Origin: RUG14515 sp045117995
Lineage (GTDB): Bacteria > Bacillota_I > Bacilli_A > RFN20 > CAG-826
DNA: 64,000 nt
Assembly (NCBI GenBank): GCA_045117995.1
Contig: JBGUOH010000009.1
Coordinates: forward strand, 62,001-126,000
Direction of reading: 5' to 3'
The translations under genes were made by a program, and so were the position numbers. Shown piece after piece: positions 1 through 8,518 of the stretch. The number at the start of each line of letters is the position of its first letter. Within the stretch, counting starts at the first letter, position 1. The notes beneath the pieces are model-generated. The model ran no database searches and was not told where the DNA came from. It worked only from the letters and a program-made list of their open reading frames with translations.

Positions 1-251
1 TAAACTTCGCTCATGTCGATGTGGACTTTTTCGAATTTGTGACGAATTCTGAGGTCCCATTCGTTTTCACCCAATGTCACGAAACGACCATCGAGCATTA
101 AGTTTGTGTAGAAACGGGAGACTTTAGCAGCGGCTTCTTCTTCACTTAAGCCAGCTTCTTTAACACAGTAAGCCCAAATATCTTGGAACTTGCTTTGTTG
201 TTTTTGTTCGCTAACGTAATCGAAAGCGAGGTCTAATAATGATTTTGACAT
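1..251 (-). CDS. rpoE: RNA polymerase delta subunit (partial)
   Basis: The first 83 codons of a gene that runs off the left edge of the window. The peptide starts MSKSLLDLAFDYV and carries the HARE-HTH fold typical of RpoE, including DGRFVTLGENEWDLR, which lines up with the GRF-(8)-W-LR region of the Bacillus delta subunit. Delta associates with core RNA polymerase in Bacillota and speeds promoter recycling. The acidic C-terminal tail expected in this family lies outside the window. A strong Shine-Dalgarno (GGAGGAC) sits seven bases before the ATG and overlaps the end of argS, so translation is probably coupled. It is the last visible gene of the ychF-ispF-argS-rpoE operon. Confidence 0.85.
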   Translation of the reverse strand, partial: MSKSLLDLAFDYVSEQKQQSKFQDIWAYCVKEAGLSEEEAAAKVSRFYTNLMLDGRFVTLGENEWDLRIRHKFEKVHIDMSEV

Positions 252-263
252 TTTAATGTCCTC

Positions 264-1883
264 CTACATATGTATTGGAGCGCTGACACCAACAAGGGCG
301 AGCGCATTCTTTAGCACTATTTTACTTGCTTTAACCAAAGCAAGACGTGAACCACTGAGTTCTAAATTATTTTGATCAATAACACGGCATTCGTTATAGA
401 AAGCATGAACGAGTTCCGCTAAAGCGTGAACATAGTTAGTGATCTTGTATGGAGCTTTATCTTTAGCAGCGTCATTAACCACATTAGGGAAATCAGCAAG
501 GTGCTTTAATAAAGCCATTTCGGATGGTTGATTTAATAACTTACCACTTTCATCAAGAGGAATGTCCTTACCTTGTTCGAGGATTGAACACAATCTAGCG
601 TGAGCGTATTGAGCATAATAGACTGGGTTATTTGAACTTTGTTCAATAGCTAAGTCCATATCAAAGTCTAAATGGGAAGATGGAGCACGCATAGCGAAGA
701 AATAACGCATCGCATCAACACCGACTTCTTCGCAGACGTCTCTTAATGTAATCGCGTCGCCTCTTCTCTTACTGGCTTTGTATTCTTGACCATTCTTTAA
801 GAATCTCACCATTTGAATTAATTCAACATGGAGAGTATCTTCTGGATAACCATGCATCATTAAAGCAGATTTCATTCTGTTGATATAACCATGGTGATCA
901 GCGCCTAAAACATCGATAATGCTATCGAAACCACGAGACATCTTGTTCACGTGATAGCAGATATCAGGCATAAAGTATGTGTAATCACCATTGCCTTTTC
1001 TAATGACACGGTCTTTATCATCAATGAACGCTGATGTCTTGAGATATAAGGCATCATCTTGCTCATAAACGTAATCTTTAAGGAATTCTAATTCTTTCTC
1101 GATAGCGTTGTTGGCTCTAATGGCTTTTTCAGAAGAGAAGACATCATGTTTCACCCTGAAAAGGGCTAAGTCATCAATGATTCTATCGAGCTCAATTTTC
1201 ATGCCTTTTTCTTTAAAGTAAGCGACAGGGTCACTCATTTTCAAAGCTTCATCACCAATTTCATCTTTAATGGATTGAGCGATATCAGTAATATCTTGAC
1301 CAGCATAACCATCCGCTGGAATTTCCGCTTCAATGCCAAATAAGTTTTGATATCTAGCTTGGATAGATAAGGCAAGATTTGTGATTTGATTACCAGCATC
1401 GTTAATGTAGTATTCTTTGGTCACATCATAACCAGCGAAATCTAGGATACGGGAGATGCTATCACCAATCGCTGCACCTCTAGCGGTACCAACGTGTAAC
1501 AAACCTGTTGGGTTAGCACTGACGAATTCAACGTTGATCTTTAAGTTCTTTCTTGATAAACGACCATAGTTATCTTCTTCGTTAATGATTTTGCTAACGA
1601 ATGCTTGTAATGAATCGTGTTTCATGAAGAAGTTGATAAAACCAGGACCAGCGATTTCGACTTTGTCGATACCTTCCATATCAACTTTTTCAATAATCAT
1701 ATTAGCGACATCTCTTGGAGCTTTAGCGAATAATCTAGAGAACTTCATCGCAACATTAGTTGCATAGTCACCATGAGCTTCGTCTTTACTCTTTTCAATA
1801 ACGATGTCGTTTAAAGCAACTTCTTGGCCAAGGGCTAAAAGGGCAGCTTGTAATTTAAGTTTGAGATTTTCAATAATGTCCAT
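264..1883 (-). CDS. argS: Arginyl-tRNA synthetase
   Basis: A class I aminoacyl-tRNA synthetase of 539 residues, close to the usual 550-560, which charges tRNA-Arg in the cytoplasm. The N-terminal additional domain is followed by the catalytic motif ANPTGLLHVGTARG around residues 123-136 (the HIGH equivalent is HVGT) and YKASKRRGD, a degenerate KMSKS as in many arginine enzymes. The C-terminal anticodon-binding helical domain (DALR) ends NALALVGVSAPIHM. The stop lies 12 bases before the rpoE start and the start is one base after the ispF stop, so the gene is embedded in a tight operon. Confidence 0.97.
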   Translation of the reverse strand: MDIIENLKLKLQAALLALGQEVALNDIVIEKSKDEAHGDYATNVAMKFSRLFAKAPRDVANMIIEKVDMEGIDKVEIAGPGFINFFMKHDSLQAFVSKIINEEDNYGRLSRKNLKINVEFVSANPTGLLHVGTARGAAIGDSISRILDFAGYDVTKEYYINDAGNQITNLALSIQARYQNLFGIEAEIPADGYAGQDITDIAQSIKDEIGDEALKMSDPVAYFKEKGMKIELDRIIDDLALFRVKHDVFSSEKAIRANNAIEKELEFLKDYVYEQDDALYLKTSAFIDDKDRVIRKGNGDYTYFMPDICYHVNKMSRGFDSIIDVLGADHHGYINRMKSALMMHGYPEDTLHVELIQMVRFLKNGQEYKASKRRGDAITLRDVCEEVGVDAMRYFFAMRAPSSHLDFDMDLAIEQSSNNPVYYAQYAHARLCSILEQGKDIPLDESGKLLNQPSEMALLKHLADFPNVVNDAAKDKAPYKITNYVHALAELVHAFYNECRVIDQNNLELSGSRLALVKASKIVLKNALALVGVSAPIHM

Positions 1884-1884
1884 T

Positions 1885-2361
1885 TTATTCCCCTTTCTTT
1901 TTCAGCATGACAATAGCGTCCGCTTTGACGGCAAGGCCTTTGCCGATTTCATCGATTCCTTCGTTTGTTCCCGCTTTAATGGATACGTTGTCTATCGAAG
2001 TATTTAATAATAACGCAAGATTTTGGCGCATTTCCATAATAAATGGAGCGAGTTTTGGTTTTTCCAATGTAATGGAGATATCAATGTTGTTGATTTCATA
2101 GCCTTCATCAAGCATCATTCCCACGACTCTTCTAACGATAATCGCAGAATCGATATCTTTATATTCAGGTGTCCCTGGGAAATGTTTTCCTAAATCACCA
2201 AGGGCAAGCGCTCCTAAGATAGCTTCGCTAGCAGCGTGGAAAACCACGTCACCATCGCTATGCGCTAACTCGCCTAACTCATATGGCACGTGTACGCCAG
2301 AAAGCATTAATTTTCGACCAGCGACTAGTCTATGTATATCGCTTGAAAAACCAACTCTCAT
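1885..2361 (-). CDS. ispF: 2-C-methyl-D-erythritol 2,4-cyclodiphosphate synthase
   Basis: IspF makes the cyclic diphosphate intermediate of the MEP isoprenoid pathway. The 158-residue length is normal. The zinc ligands expected from the family are visible: Asp8 and His10 in SSDIHR, and His42 in HSDGDVVFHA. The C-terminal part keeps the NEG-IG-G-GLAVKADA block. The start overlaps the last base of ychF, so the two are almost certainly co-translated. Its presence implies a MEP route rather than mevalonate; no other MEP gene is in the window. Confidence 0.96.
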   Translation of the reverse strand: MRVGFSSDIHRLVAGRKLMLSGVHVPYELGELAHSDGDVVFHAASEAILGALALGDLGKHFPGTPEYKDIDSAIIVRRVVGMMLDEGYEINNIDISITLEKPKLAPFIMEMRQNLALLLNTSIDNVSIKAGTNEGIDEIGKGLAVKADAIVMLKKKGE

Positions 2362-3473
2362 TATTTCTTCACATTAAAACGGAAGAACATGATATCACCG
2401 TCTTTTGGATAATACCCTTTACCTTCAGTTCTAATCTTTCCCGCTTCTTTAACAGCGTGTTCGCTTCCAAGTTCTTTGATTGCGTCGTATGGATATACTT
2501 CCGCACAAATGAAACCTTTTTGGAAATCAGTATGAATCACACCAGCACATTCAGGCGCTGACATGTTGTTTTTAAATGTCCAGGCACGGCATTCATCCGC
2601 ACCGACTGTAAAGAATGTTGATAAGTTTAATAACTTATATGTGGCTTTGATAACTTTTTCTAAGCCAGATTCTGAAACATTCAATTCTGCTAAGTATTCT
2701 TTTCTTTCGCTTTCGCTTAATTCTGATAAATCACTTTCAATTTGTGCAGAAACAGGAATGACTTGATTGCCTTCCTTAGTAGCGTAATCTAAAACGTCTT
2801 GATAGAACTTGCAGTTATCTAAATCTAAAAGATCATTTTCACCAACATTAGCAACATAGATAATTGGCTTATCTGTGAGTAAATGATAGTTCACTTTGCA
2901 ATACGCAATTTGATCTTCGGTTAATTTTGCTTTTCTAGCTGGTTGTCCTTGTTCGAGAACTTCCTTTAAAGGCTTCAATAAGCCCATTTCGTAAATCGCT
3001 TCTTTGTCTTTAGCGATTCTTGCTTTCGCTTCACTCTTTTCGATACGTTTATCAACAGTATCCAAATCCGCCATAACGAGTTCTAAATTGATGATTTCAA
3101 TATCTCTGATTGGATCGACAGACTCTTCAACGTGAACGATATCAGCGTTTTCAAAGCAACGCACAACTTCCACAATAGCGTCACATTCACGAATGTTGGC
3201 TAAGAATTTGTTTCCTAAGCCTTCACCATTGGAAGCACCTTTGACTAAACCAGCAATATCAGTGAATTCAACTGTCGCTGGAATCTTTCTTTCAGGTTTA
3301 AAAATATCGGTTAAAAAATCTAATCTTTCATCAGGAACGTTAACGACACCGGTATTTGGATTAATTGTTGCGAATGGATAGTTGGCGGCTTCAACGTGAG
3401 AATTAGTAATTGCGTTAAAAAGCGTAGACTTTCCCACATTTGGTAAACCAACAATGCCTGCTTTTAATCCCAT
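2361..3473 (-). CDS. ychF: YchF/OLA1-family GTPase/ATPase
   Basis: A 370-residue Obg-related P-loop NTPase that binds ribosomes and prefers ATP in this family. The G1 loop GLPNVGKST lies at residues 9-17 and the G3 segment is DIAGLVKGAS; the C-terminal TGS domain ends YYPKDGDIMFFRFNVKK, the standard YchF end. It is the first gene of a four-gene operon with ispF, argS and rpoE. Upstream on the same strand are a Shine-Dalgarno (AGAGGA) and a good sigma-A-like promoter. Confidence 0.97.
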   Translation of the reverse strand: MGLKAGIVGLPNVGKSTLFNAITNSHVEAANYPFATINPNTGVVNVPDERLDFLTDIFKPERKIPATVEFTDIAGLVKGASNGEGLGNKFLANIRECDAIVEVVRCFENADIVHVEESVDPIRDIEIINLELVMADLDTVDKRIEKSEAKARIAKDKEAIYEMGLLKPLKEVLEQGQPARKAKLTEDQIAYCKVNYHLLTDKPIIYVANVGENDLLDLDNCKFYQDVLDYATKEGNQVIPVSAQIESDLSELSESERKEYLAELNVSESGLEKVIKATYKLLNLSTFFTVGADECRAWTFKNNMSAPECAGVIHTDFQKGFICAEVYPYDAIKELGSEHAVKEAGKIRTEGKGYYPKDGDIMFFRFNVKK

Positions 3474-3504
3474 AATAGTGTTTTCCTCTTCTAATGCGCT
3501 ACCT

Positions 3505-3533
3505 ATTATAAGGGAAAAATCTAAAATTCACAA
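3505..3533 (-). promoter_or_regulatory. Promoter of the ychF operon
   Basis: On the minus strand TTGTGA (3533-3528) and TATAAT (3510-3505) are separated by exactly 17 bases. A Shine-Dalgarno AGAGGA follows before the ychF ATG at 3473. This is the only clear promoter before the four-gene run, so it probably drives ychF-ispF-argS-rpoE. Confidence 0.7.
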
Positions 3534-3551
3534 AACAAAATAAAATTTGTT

Positions 3552-6359
3552 TTATTGTTTAAGGGCATCTATGGGATTAATTTTATTAATTCTTCTGCTC
3601 ATAATTGAACTCGAAATAAGAGCGATACTAAGAGACAAAATGAGCATTGGAAGAAAGGCAATTGGGTTGAATGAAAAATGGAAGCTCATCGATAGAGCGT
3701 TGCCCACTTCAAAATTAGCCACAATTGAAAACAAGAAGAGTTCCACACTGGCAACCGCAAAGGAAACAAAGCATTGAATTAGCGAATGGTAATATAGGAA
3801 CTTTTTACTCTCTTTCTTGTTAACACCTAGACACCTCGCCAACGCTATTTCTTTCTTTCCTTCTAAAATATAGAGATAGTTGCAAATCGTTAATAAAAGC
3901 ATTGATATCAAAGTGGCTACAAATGAGAAAATAATGAGGACAACTGTGATATAAAAACACACTGTATCTACACTATCATTGATGTCGGAAAGAGGGTTAA
4001 CAACATTATAGTCAGGAAAGCCCTTTTTAAATAGTTCAATACTCTTATTAATTTGTTTAGATTCTTTAAGTGAAAATGCCATTGAAGTGGTCTGAAGTTC
4101 AAAAGCGCTAATGCCAATTTTGCATTGATAAAAGAGCCTAGTCCAATTCTTGCCATGGTAAATCATATTCTTATTTGAAGAAGTAATTCCCACAACTTTT
4201 AAAGGCACAACAGCGTAATCACTAATTAGACTTCCATTATTAGTCATTACTTCTTTTCTAGGCGTGGTTATGAAGATTGTTTCTCCTATTTCTTGGATAT
4301 TGCATTCCCTAGCAAAAGCTTCTGAGACCACTATTTCATCTAAAGTCTCTGGATTAGTGCCTTTTTGCAAGGTTTTTTCATCAAAAACTCCAAATTGAAT
4401 TCCGTTTTGCAGACTTTTTGCGTAATTTCCACTTAAAACGCCTTTTGGTAATTCTTCTTCAAAAAAGCCATCTTTATGCTTAGTTGTAGCTTTATCCACT
4501 ATCTCGTAAATTTGATCTTCATTTTTAGAAAAGTACATCGTTTTGGCAAAACCCATCATCAGTGTTTCTGGATAGATAAGATAACCACTGCCATTACCAA
4601 AAACAGGTGTTGAAAGGTTACTGTCATTTTTCATGAAATAATCAAGATACCAATTTGGGATATGGGCTAATGTATTTGTGAAAACTAGAATGCGATCTCT
4701 ATCTTCCATTTTCTTTTCATAGTAAAGCCATGGATAATAATTCTCATCCGCGATTTCAAAGATATATTTATCCATTTCTTTTTCGTTTAATAATAGGTTA
4801 AGCAGTTTATCTCTATTTTCTTTAACCTTGAGATAGTACATTTTTTTCATAACCCAAGGCTCATAATCCTTAGTTGTAACTGCGTCATTAGAGGGAAATC
4901 TCATCCTTTCTTCAAACATATATTCATTCCACAAATGATTGCTGTGATAGATTTTAAGATCACTATCTAATATGAATCCTCTAACCGTTAAAAGCTGTTG
5001 GTCACTATATTCCCAATCATCATTTCTGAAGTCGAAGAATACCTGCAAATCATGGTTTTCAATATAATCGCTTAACGATGAAACTGTTCTTTCTATTTGA
5101 AGATCAAAGCATAAATCTCTTAATCCTGAATAATTTAAAGAAAGTATTATTTCATCATCATCTAGTTCCTCTATTGGATTTGGGTAAACGGTCGAATCAA
5201 TATCTTCTATCCATTCGTATTCATTAATATGTCGTGCACTGAAGCCTGGTATTTCACAATATGTATATCCTCTGACCATTGCTAAGTTGTTTCTATCTTT
5301 AAAGAACTTCTCAAAATCGCAGTAATAAGTAGCTCCTATATCTTTGATATATTCTGGATAAGTATTTCTAATATCATTGACCTCATAATAGTTAGCGGCG
5401 TATCTCCCTTGAACTGAACTATTCTTATCTTTAAGGCTAACAATCATGGCGTTATCATCCACTACTTCGCGATAAGCTTGTTTGATGTTATCTGCGATCG
5501 TGGAAGATAAAGCAAAGGCTAGACCAATACCAATTAGTCCCAAAGATGTCATTGTATAGCAAAGTCCTGTTCTTAGTTTCTTTTGCTTCATAGTGTGAAA
5601 CGTGTGGTTCACTAGAAATGAATCTGGAATCTTTCCTTTTGAATTAGGAACACCATTATTGAGAACTGATAAATGCGTATTATCGCTTTGATATTCAGAT
5701 TGCTTGGTTATTGAAGCAATGCTTCCGTTATCCATTTCAATTATTTCATCAGCGTAACCTTTGGTTAGTTCTTGATCGTGAGAAACGATAATCACGAGAG
5801 ATTTCTTCGAAATCTTTTTAATGATTTTCATTATTTCTATGCCGTTTTGTTCATCTAATGCTCCTGTTGGTTCGTCTGCAAGAATAATGGATGGATCATT
5901 AATTAAAGCGCGAGCGATAGCCACTCTTTGTTTTTCACCACCACTTAGTTTATTAACAATTTGTTTTTCTTTACCTGCTAGACCCACAAGAGTTAAAAGG
6001 TCTCTACATTTCCTTAGCTTTTGTTCTTTCTTCATTGAATAGAGGGTTTCTAAAGGAAACAAAAGATTAGACATTACTGTTTCGGTTTCAAATAGTTTGA
6101 AATCTTGGAATATAAAACCATAAGTAGAAAGCCTTAACTGACTGAGGTCATTATCATTAAGGTTTTCAATACTACGATGATTGACTTGTATAGAACCTAT
6201 GAAACTGATTAGTCCCGCAATACAGTTTAATAGAGTGGTCTTACCTGAACCTGATGGTCCATAAATAACTGAAATGCCTTTCTCAGGGAATTCATAGTTA
6301 ATGTTGTTTAAGACAATTCTTGAATCGTATTTCTTAGTGACATTAGATAGCTTAATCAT
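3552..6359 (-). CDS. ABC transporter, fused ATPase and FtsX-type permease (MacB-like)
   Basis: A 935-residue half-transporter. Residues 1-220 are a complete ABC ATPase: Walker A GPSGSGKTT at 34-42, signature LSGGEKQ at 138-144, Walker B ILADE near 159-163, followed by TGALD and the H-loop SHD. A first membrane helix lies at about 266-288, then a roughly 500-residue extracytoplasmic domain, then three C-terminal helices (about 800-925). This 1+3 topology with an N-terminal ATPase is that of MacB. The start overlaps the stop of the next gene by eight bases (ATGATTAA), and that gene is a shorter paralogue, so the two probably form a heterodimer. Peptide, lipid or signal export is plausible; the substrate is unknown. 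It might instead work in mechanotransmission as FtsEX does. Confidence 0.85.
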   Translation of the reverse strand: MIKLSNVTKKYDSRIVLNNINYEFPEKGISVIYGPSGSGKTTLLNCIAGLISFIGSIQVNHRSIENLNDNDLSQLRLSTYGFIFQDFKLFETETVMSNLLFPLETLYSMKKEQKLRKCRDLLTLVGLAGKEKQIVNKLSGGEKQRVAIARALINDPSIILADEPTGALDEQNGIEIMKIIKKISKKSLVIIVSHDQELTKGYADEIIEMDNGSIASITKQSEYQSDNTHLSVLNNGVPNSKGKIPDSFLVNHTFHTMKQKKLRTGLCYTMTSLGLIGIGLAFALSSTIADNIKQAYREVVDDNAMIVSLKDKNSSVQGRYAANYYEVNDIRNTYPEYIKDIGATYYCDFEKFFKDRNNLAMVRGYTYCEIPGFSARHINEYEWIEDIDSTVYPNPIEELDDDEIILSLNYSGLRDLCFDLQIERTVSSLSDYIENHDLQVFFDFRNDDWEYSDQQLLTVRGFILDSDLKIYHSNHLWNEYMFEERMRFPSNDAVTTKDYEPWVMKKMYYLKVKENRDKLLNLLLNEKEMDKYIFEIADENYYPWLYYEKKMEDRDRILVFTNTLAHIPNWYLDYFMKNDSNLSTPVFGNGSGYLIYPETLMMGFAKTMYFSKNEDQIYEIVDKATTKHKDGFFEEELPKGVLSGNYAKSLQNGIQFGVFDEKTLQKGTNPETLDEIVVSEAFARECNIQEIGETIFITTPRKEVMTNNGSLISDYAVVPLKVVGITSSNKNMIYHGKNWTRLFYQCKIGISAFELQTTSMAFSLKESKQINKSIELFKKGFPDYNVVNPLSDINDSVDTVCFYITVVLIIFSFVATLISMLLLTICNYLYILEGKKEIALARCLGVNKKESKKFLYYHSLIQCFVSFAVASVELFLFSIVANFEVGNALSMSFHFSFNPIAFLPMLILSLSIALISSSIMSRRINKINPIDALKQ

Positions 6360-8460
6360 TGGATTGTAATTCCTCCTTTAAAGAGATTCTTTTGGAAAAG
6401 ACAATTGGTAGATATGTAGCAAGCGAACAAACAAAAAGCGCTCCAACGATAATTAGTAATGGGAACAAGAATGAATGGCCTCTAAATGACTTAAAAGGAA
6501 TATCAACAATATCAATAAGGGATGTGAAGTGTTCAATTAGTTGATTTAAGGGATTTTGGATTAATGCACTTATTAAGAAAGAAATAGAAACACCAATAAT
6601 GCCTAATAAGAAATTCTCAAATATATAAAGTGCAGTTATTTCATCTCTTCTAGCGCCTAAGCAAAGTAATATCGCGGAATCTTTAACATCTTCACTATAA
6701 GAGGCATATGAGATGATGCCTATTATCAAAATTGTTCCTATTAAAGCGATGGCAAGGAATACTTCCATACCCACACTTGCAGCGTCTACAAGTTGAAATA
6801 ATGTTTCTTCAATTGTTATCGCGTTACTATTAAGACTAAATCCTTCTTTTAGACTATTTTTAAGTTTCTTTAATCGATCCACGTGGTCGCTATTTTTAAG
6901 AAATACCTTATGAGAGTAATTTGAGATAAATTCATTGTTGGAAGCGGTCATTACCCTTTCTTTCCACGATATTTCGCCCATATAGTCAGATAGATTATTC
7001 ATGATTGTTTCTGACATGTATTTATCCATTGCCTCGTAGGAGTAATAGATTTTTGGGGTATTTAAGAATGAGAGTTCGTCCACTACACCAACTATTTCCA
7101 CTAATCGGTCGTAGACAAAATAATCAATGATATACGGTTTATCCGTATCTTCCGTGTAATAAGTAACTGTGCTGCTATCTTTTAAACGTATAAATGTATG
7201 AAGTGGATCGGCTTTTGTTTCTTTCTTTAGATAGTTATAAGCAGTCTTATTAATCACTACCTGGGCTAAGGTATCAACTATAGGTAATTTACCTTTAATT
7301 AATAAACTCTTATCAACAGATTGATCACAAAAAGAGTAGACAGGTGCATATGTTAAGCCGTTTATTTCCTCTTCATTGATGTACATATCTAATGCAGGGG
7401 AAACGAGTGAATCATATGAATAACAATAATATAAGAAATCATAATCTCCTCTTAATTCATTTATTTCTTCTTCACTAGCTCTTAAGGTTTGAATGAGAGT
7501 GATTGGAGAATCATCGCTTTTAATTTGTTTTTCTTTGCTAATAGAAGCCACTCCATAATCAAACTGTTTCATCGCTGACTTTTCTATTGAGCGATGCGCT
7601 CCGTCAGAAAAGCCAAATATCAACATACTTGCAGTTATACCTATGGCCAAAGAAGCAATTGAAAAGATGTTTCTCTTAAACCTTTTAGCGAAGTTATTAG
7701 CGATTATCCTGTTATACCAATTTGGGTTACTCTTTTTATCTATTTCAGGTTCTTTCTTTTTATTATCTGTTTCATTAATTCTTTCAACGTCCACTACTCG
7801 TCCATCTCTCATAGAGATAATACGGTCGCTATATCGTCTAGCTAGTTCTTCATTATGAGTAACCATGATTACTAATGCTGATCTACTAGCGTTCTTTAAA
7901 GATTCCATAACCAATACCGCATTATCTTTATCCAGAGCTCCAGTGGGTTCATCCGCTAAGATCAGTCGGGGATTATTAATGAAACAACGCATAATAGCGA
8001 TTCTTTCTTTTTCTCCACCTGATAGCTTTGAACATTTCTTATCCAAAAGATCTTTGCTAATAGAAAAGCTATCAATCAGTGATAGTACCTTCTTCTTCGC
8101 AATGGCCAGACTATCACCGTTTAACAAAGCGGGTAACATGATGTTATATAAAGCAGTTTGTCTTTCTAGTAAGTGATAATGTTGGAAGATATAATTCACA
8201 GTTCTTTTACGGTAATTGACTAGTTCTTTTTCCTTGAACTTAGAGATATCTTCTCCATTAAAAAATATTTTTCCTTCACTAGGATTATCGAGTTTACCAA
8301 TGAGATTTAATAAAGTTGATTTGCCACATCCAGATTTACCAAGAACACTAACTAGGCCAGTGGATGGAAAGGCTAAAGTAATGTCTTCCAAGACATACTT
8401 TTTCTCATTTTTATCAACAGGATATGACTTTGAAATTTGTTTGAGCACTAATAGAGACAT
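6352..8460 (-). CDS. ABC transporter, fused ATPase and FtsX-type permease, second half
   Basis: A 702-residue paralogue of its downstream neighbour. The ATPase domain has Walker A GKSGCGKST, signature LSGGEKER and Walker B LILADEPTGALD. One helix (around 260-280) precedes a smaller extracytoplasmic region, and three helices close the protein (segments beginning VFLAIALIG, NFLLGIIGV and FPLLIIVGA). It overlaps the next gene by eight bases, implying translational coupling and equal stoichiometry. It lies 58 bases downstream of fhs; that gap carries a sequence element shared with the recA leader (8467-8518), so the pair may be regulated together with recA. The Shine-Dalgarno is GAGGGAG. Confidence 0.85.
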   Translation of the reverse strand: MSLLVLKQISKSYPVDKNEKKYVLEDITLAFPSTGLVSVLGKSGCGKSTLLNLIGKLDNPSEGKIFFNGEDISKFKEKELVNYRKRTVNYIFQHYHLLERQTALYNIMLPALLNGDSLAIAKKKVLSLIDSFSISKDLLDKKCSKLSGGEKERIAIMRCFINNPRLILADEPTGALDKDNAVLVMESLKNASRSALVIMVTHNEELARRYSDRIISMRDGRVVDVERINETDNKKKEPEIDKKSNPNWYNRIIANNFAKRFKRNIFSIASLAIGITASMLIFGFSDGAHRSIEKSAMKQFDYGVASISKEKQIKSDDSPITLIQTLRASEEEINELRGDYDFLYYCYSYDSLVSPALDMYINEEEINGLTYAPVYSFCDQSVDKSLLIKGKLPIVDTLAQVVINKTAYNYLKKETKADPLHTFIRLKDSSTVTYYTEDTDKPYIIDYFVYDRLVEIVGVVDELSFLNTPKIYYSYEAMDKYMSETIMNNLSDYMGEISWKERVMTASNNEFISNYSHKVFLKNSDHVDRLKKLKNSLKEGFSLNSNAITIEETLFQLVDAASVGMEVFLAIALIGTILIIGIISYASYSEDVKDSAILLCLGARRDEITALYIFENFLLGIIGVSISFLISALIQNPLNQLIEHFTSLIDIVDIPFKSFRGHSFLFPLLIIVGALFVCSLATYLPIVFSKRISLKEELQSND

Positions 8461-8466
8461 AAAAAA

Positions 8467-8518
8467 CTCCCTCTACTTAATAAATAGGGGGAGATTTTCA
8501 AATTTTTCCGAAAAAGTT
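8467..8518 (-). promoter_or_regulatory. 5' element shared with recA
   Basis: Read on the minus strand this gap contains a TTTTT-CGG-AAAAA stretch, then CCTATTTATTAAGTAGA and the Shine-Dalgarno GGGAG. The same arrangement with the same internal spacing precedes recA at 16526-16577. Within it CTATTTATTAAGTAG is a 15-bp near-palindrome with one mismatched pair, as expected of an operator. A shared promoter plus operator is the simplest reading. No standard -35/-10 pair is obvious. Confidence 0.55.
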
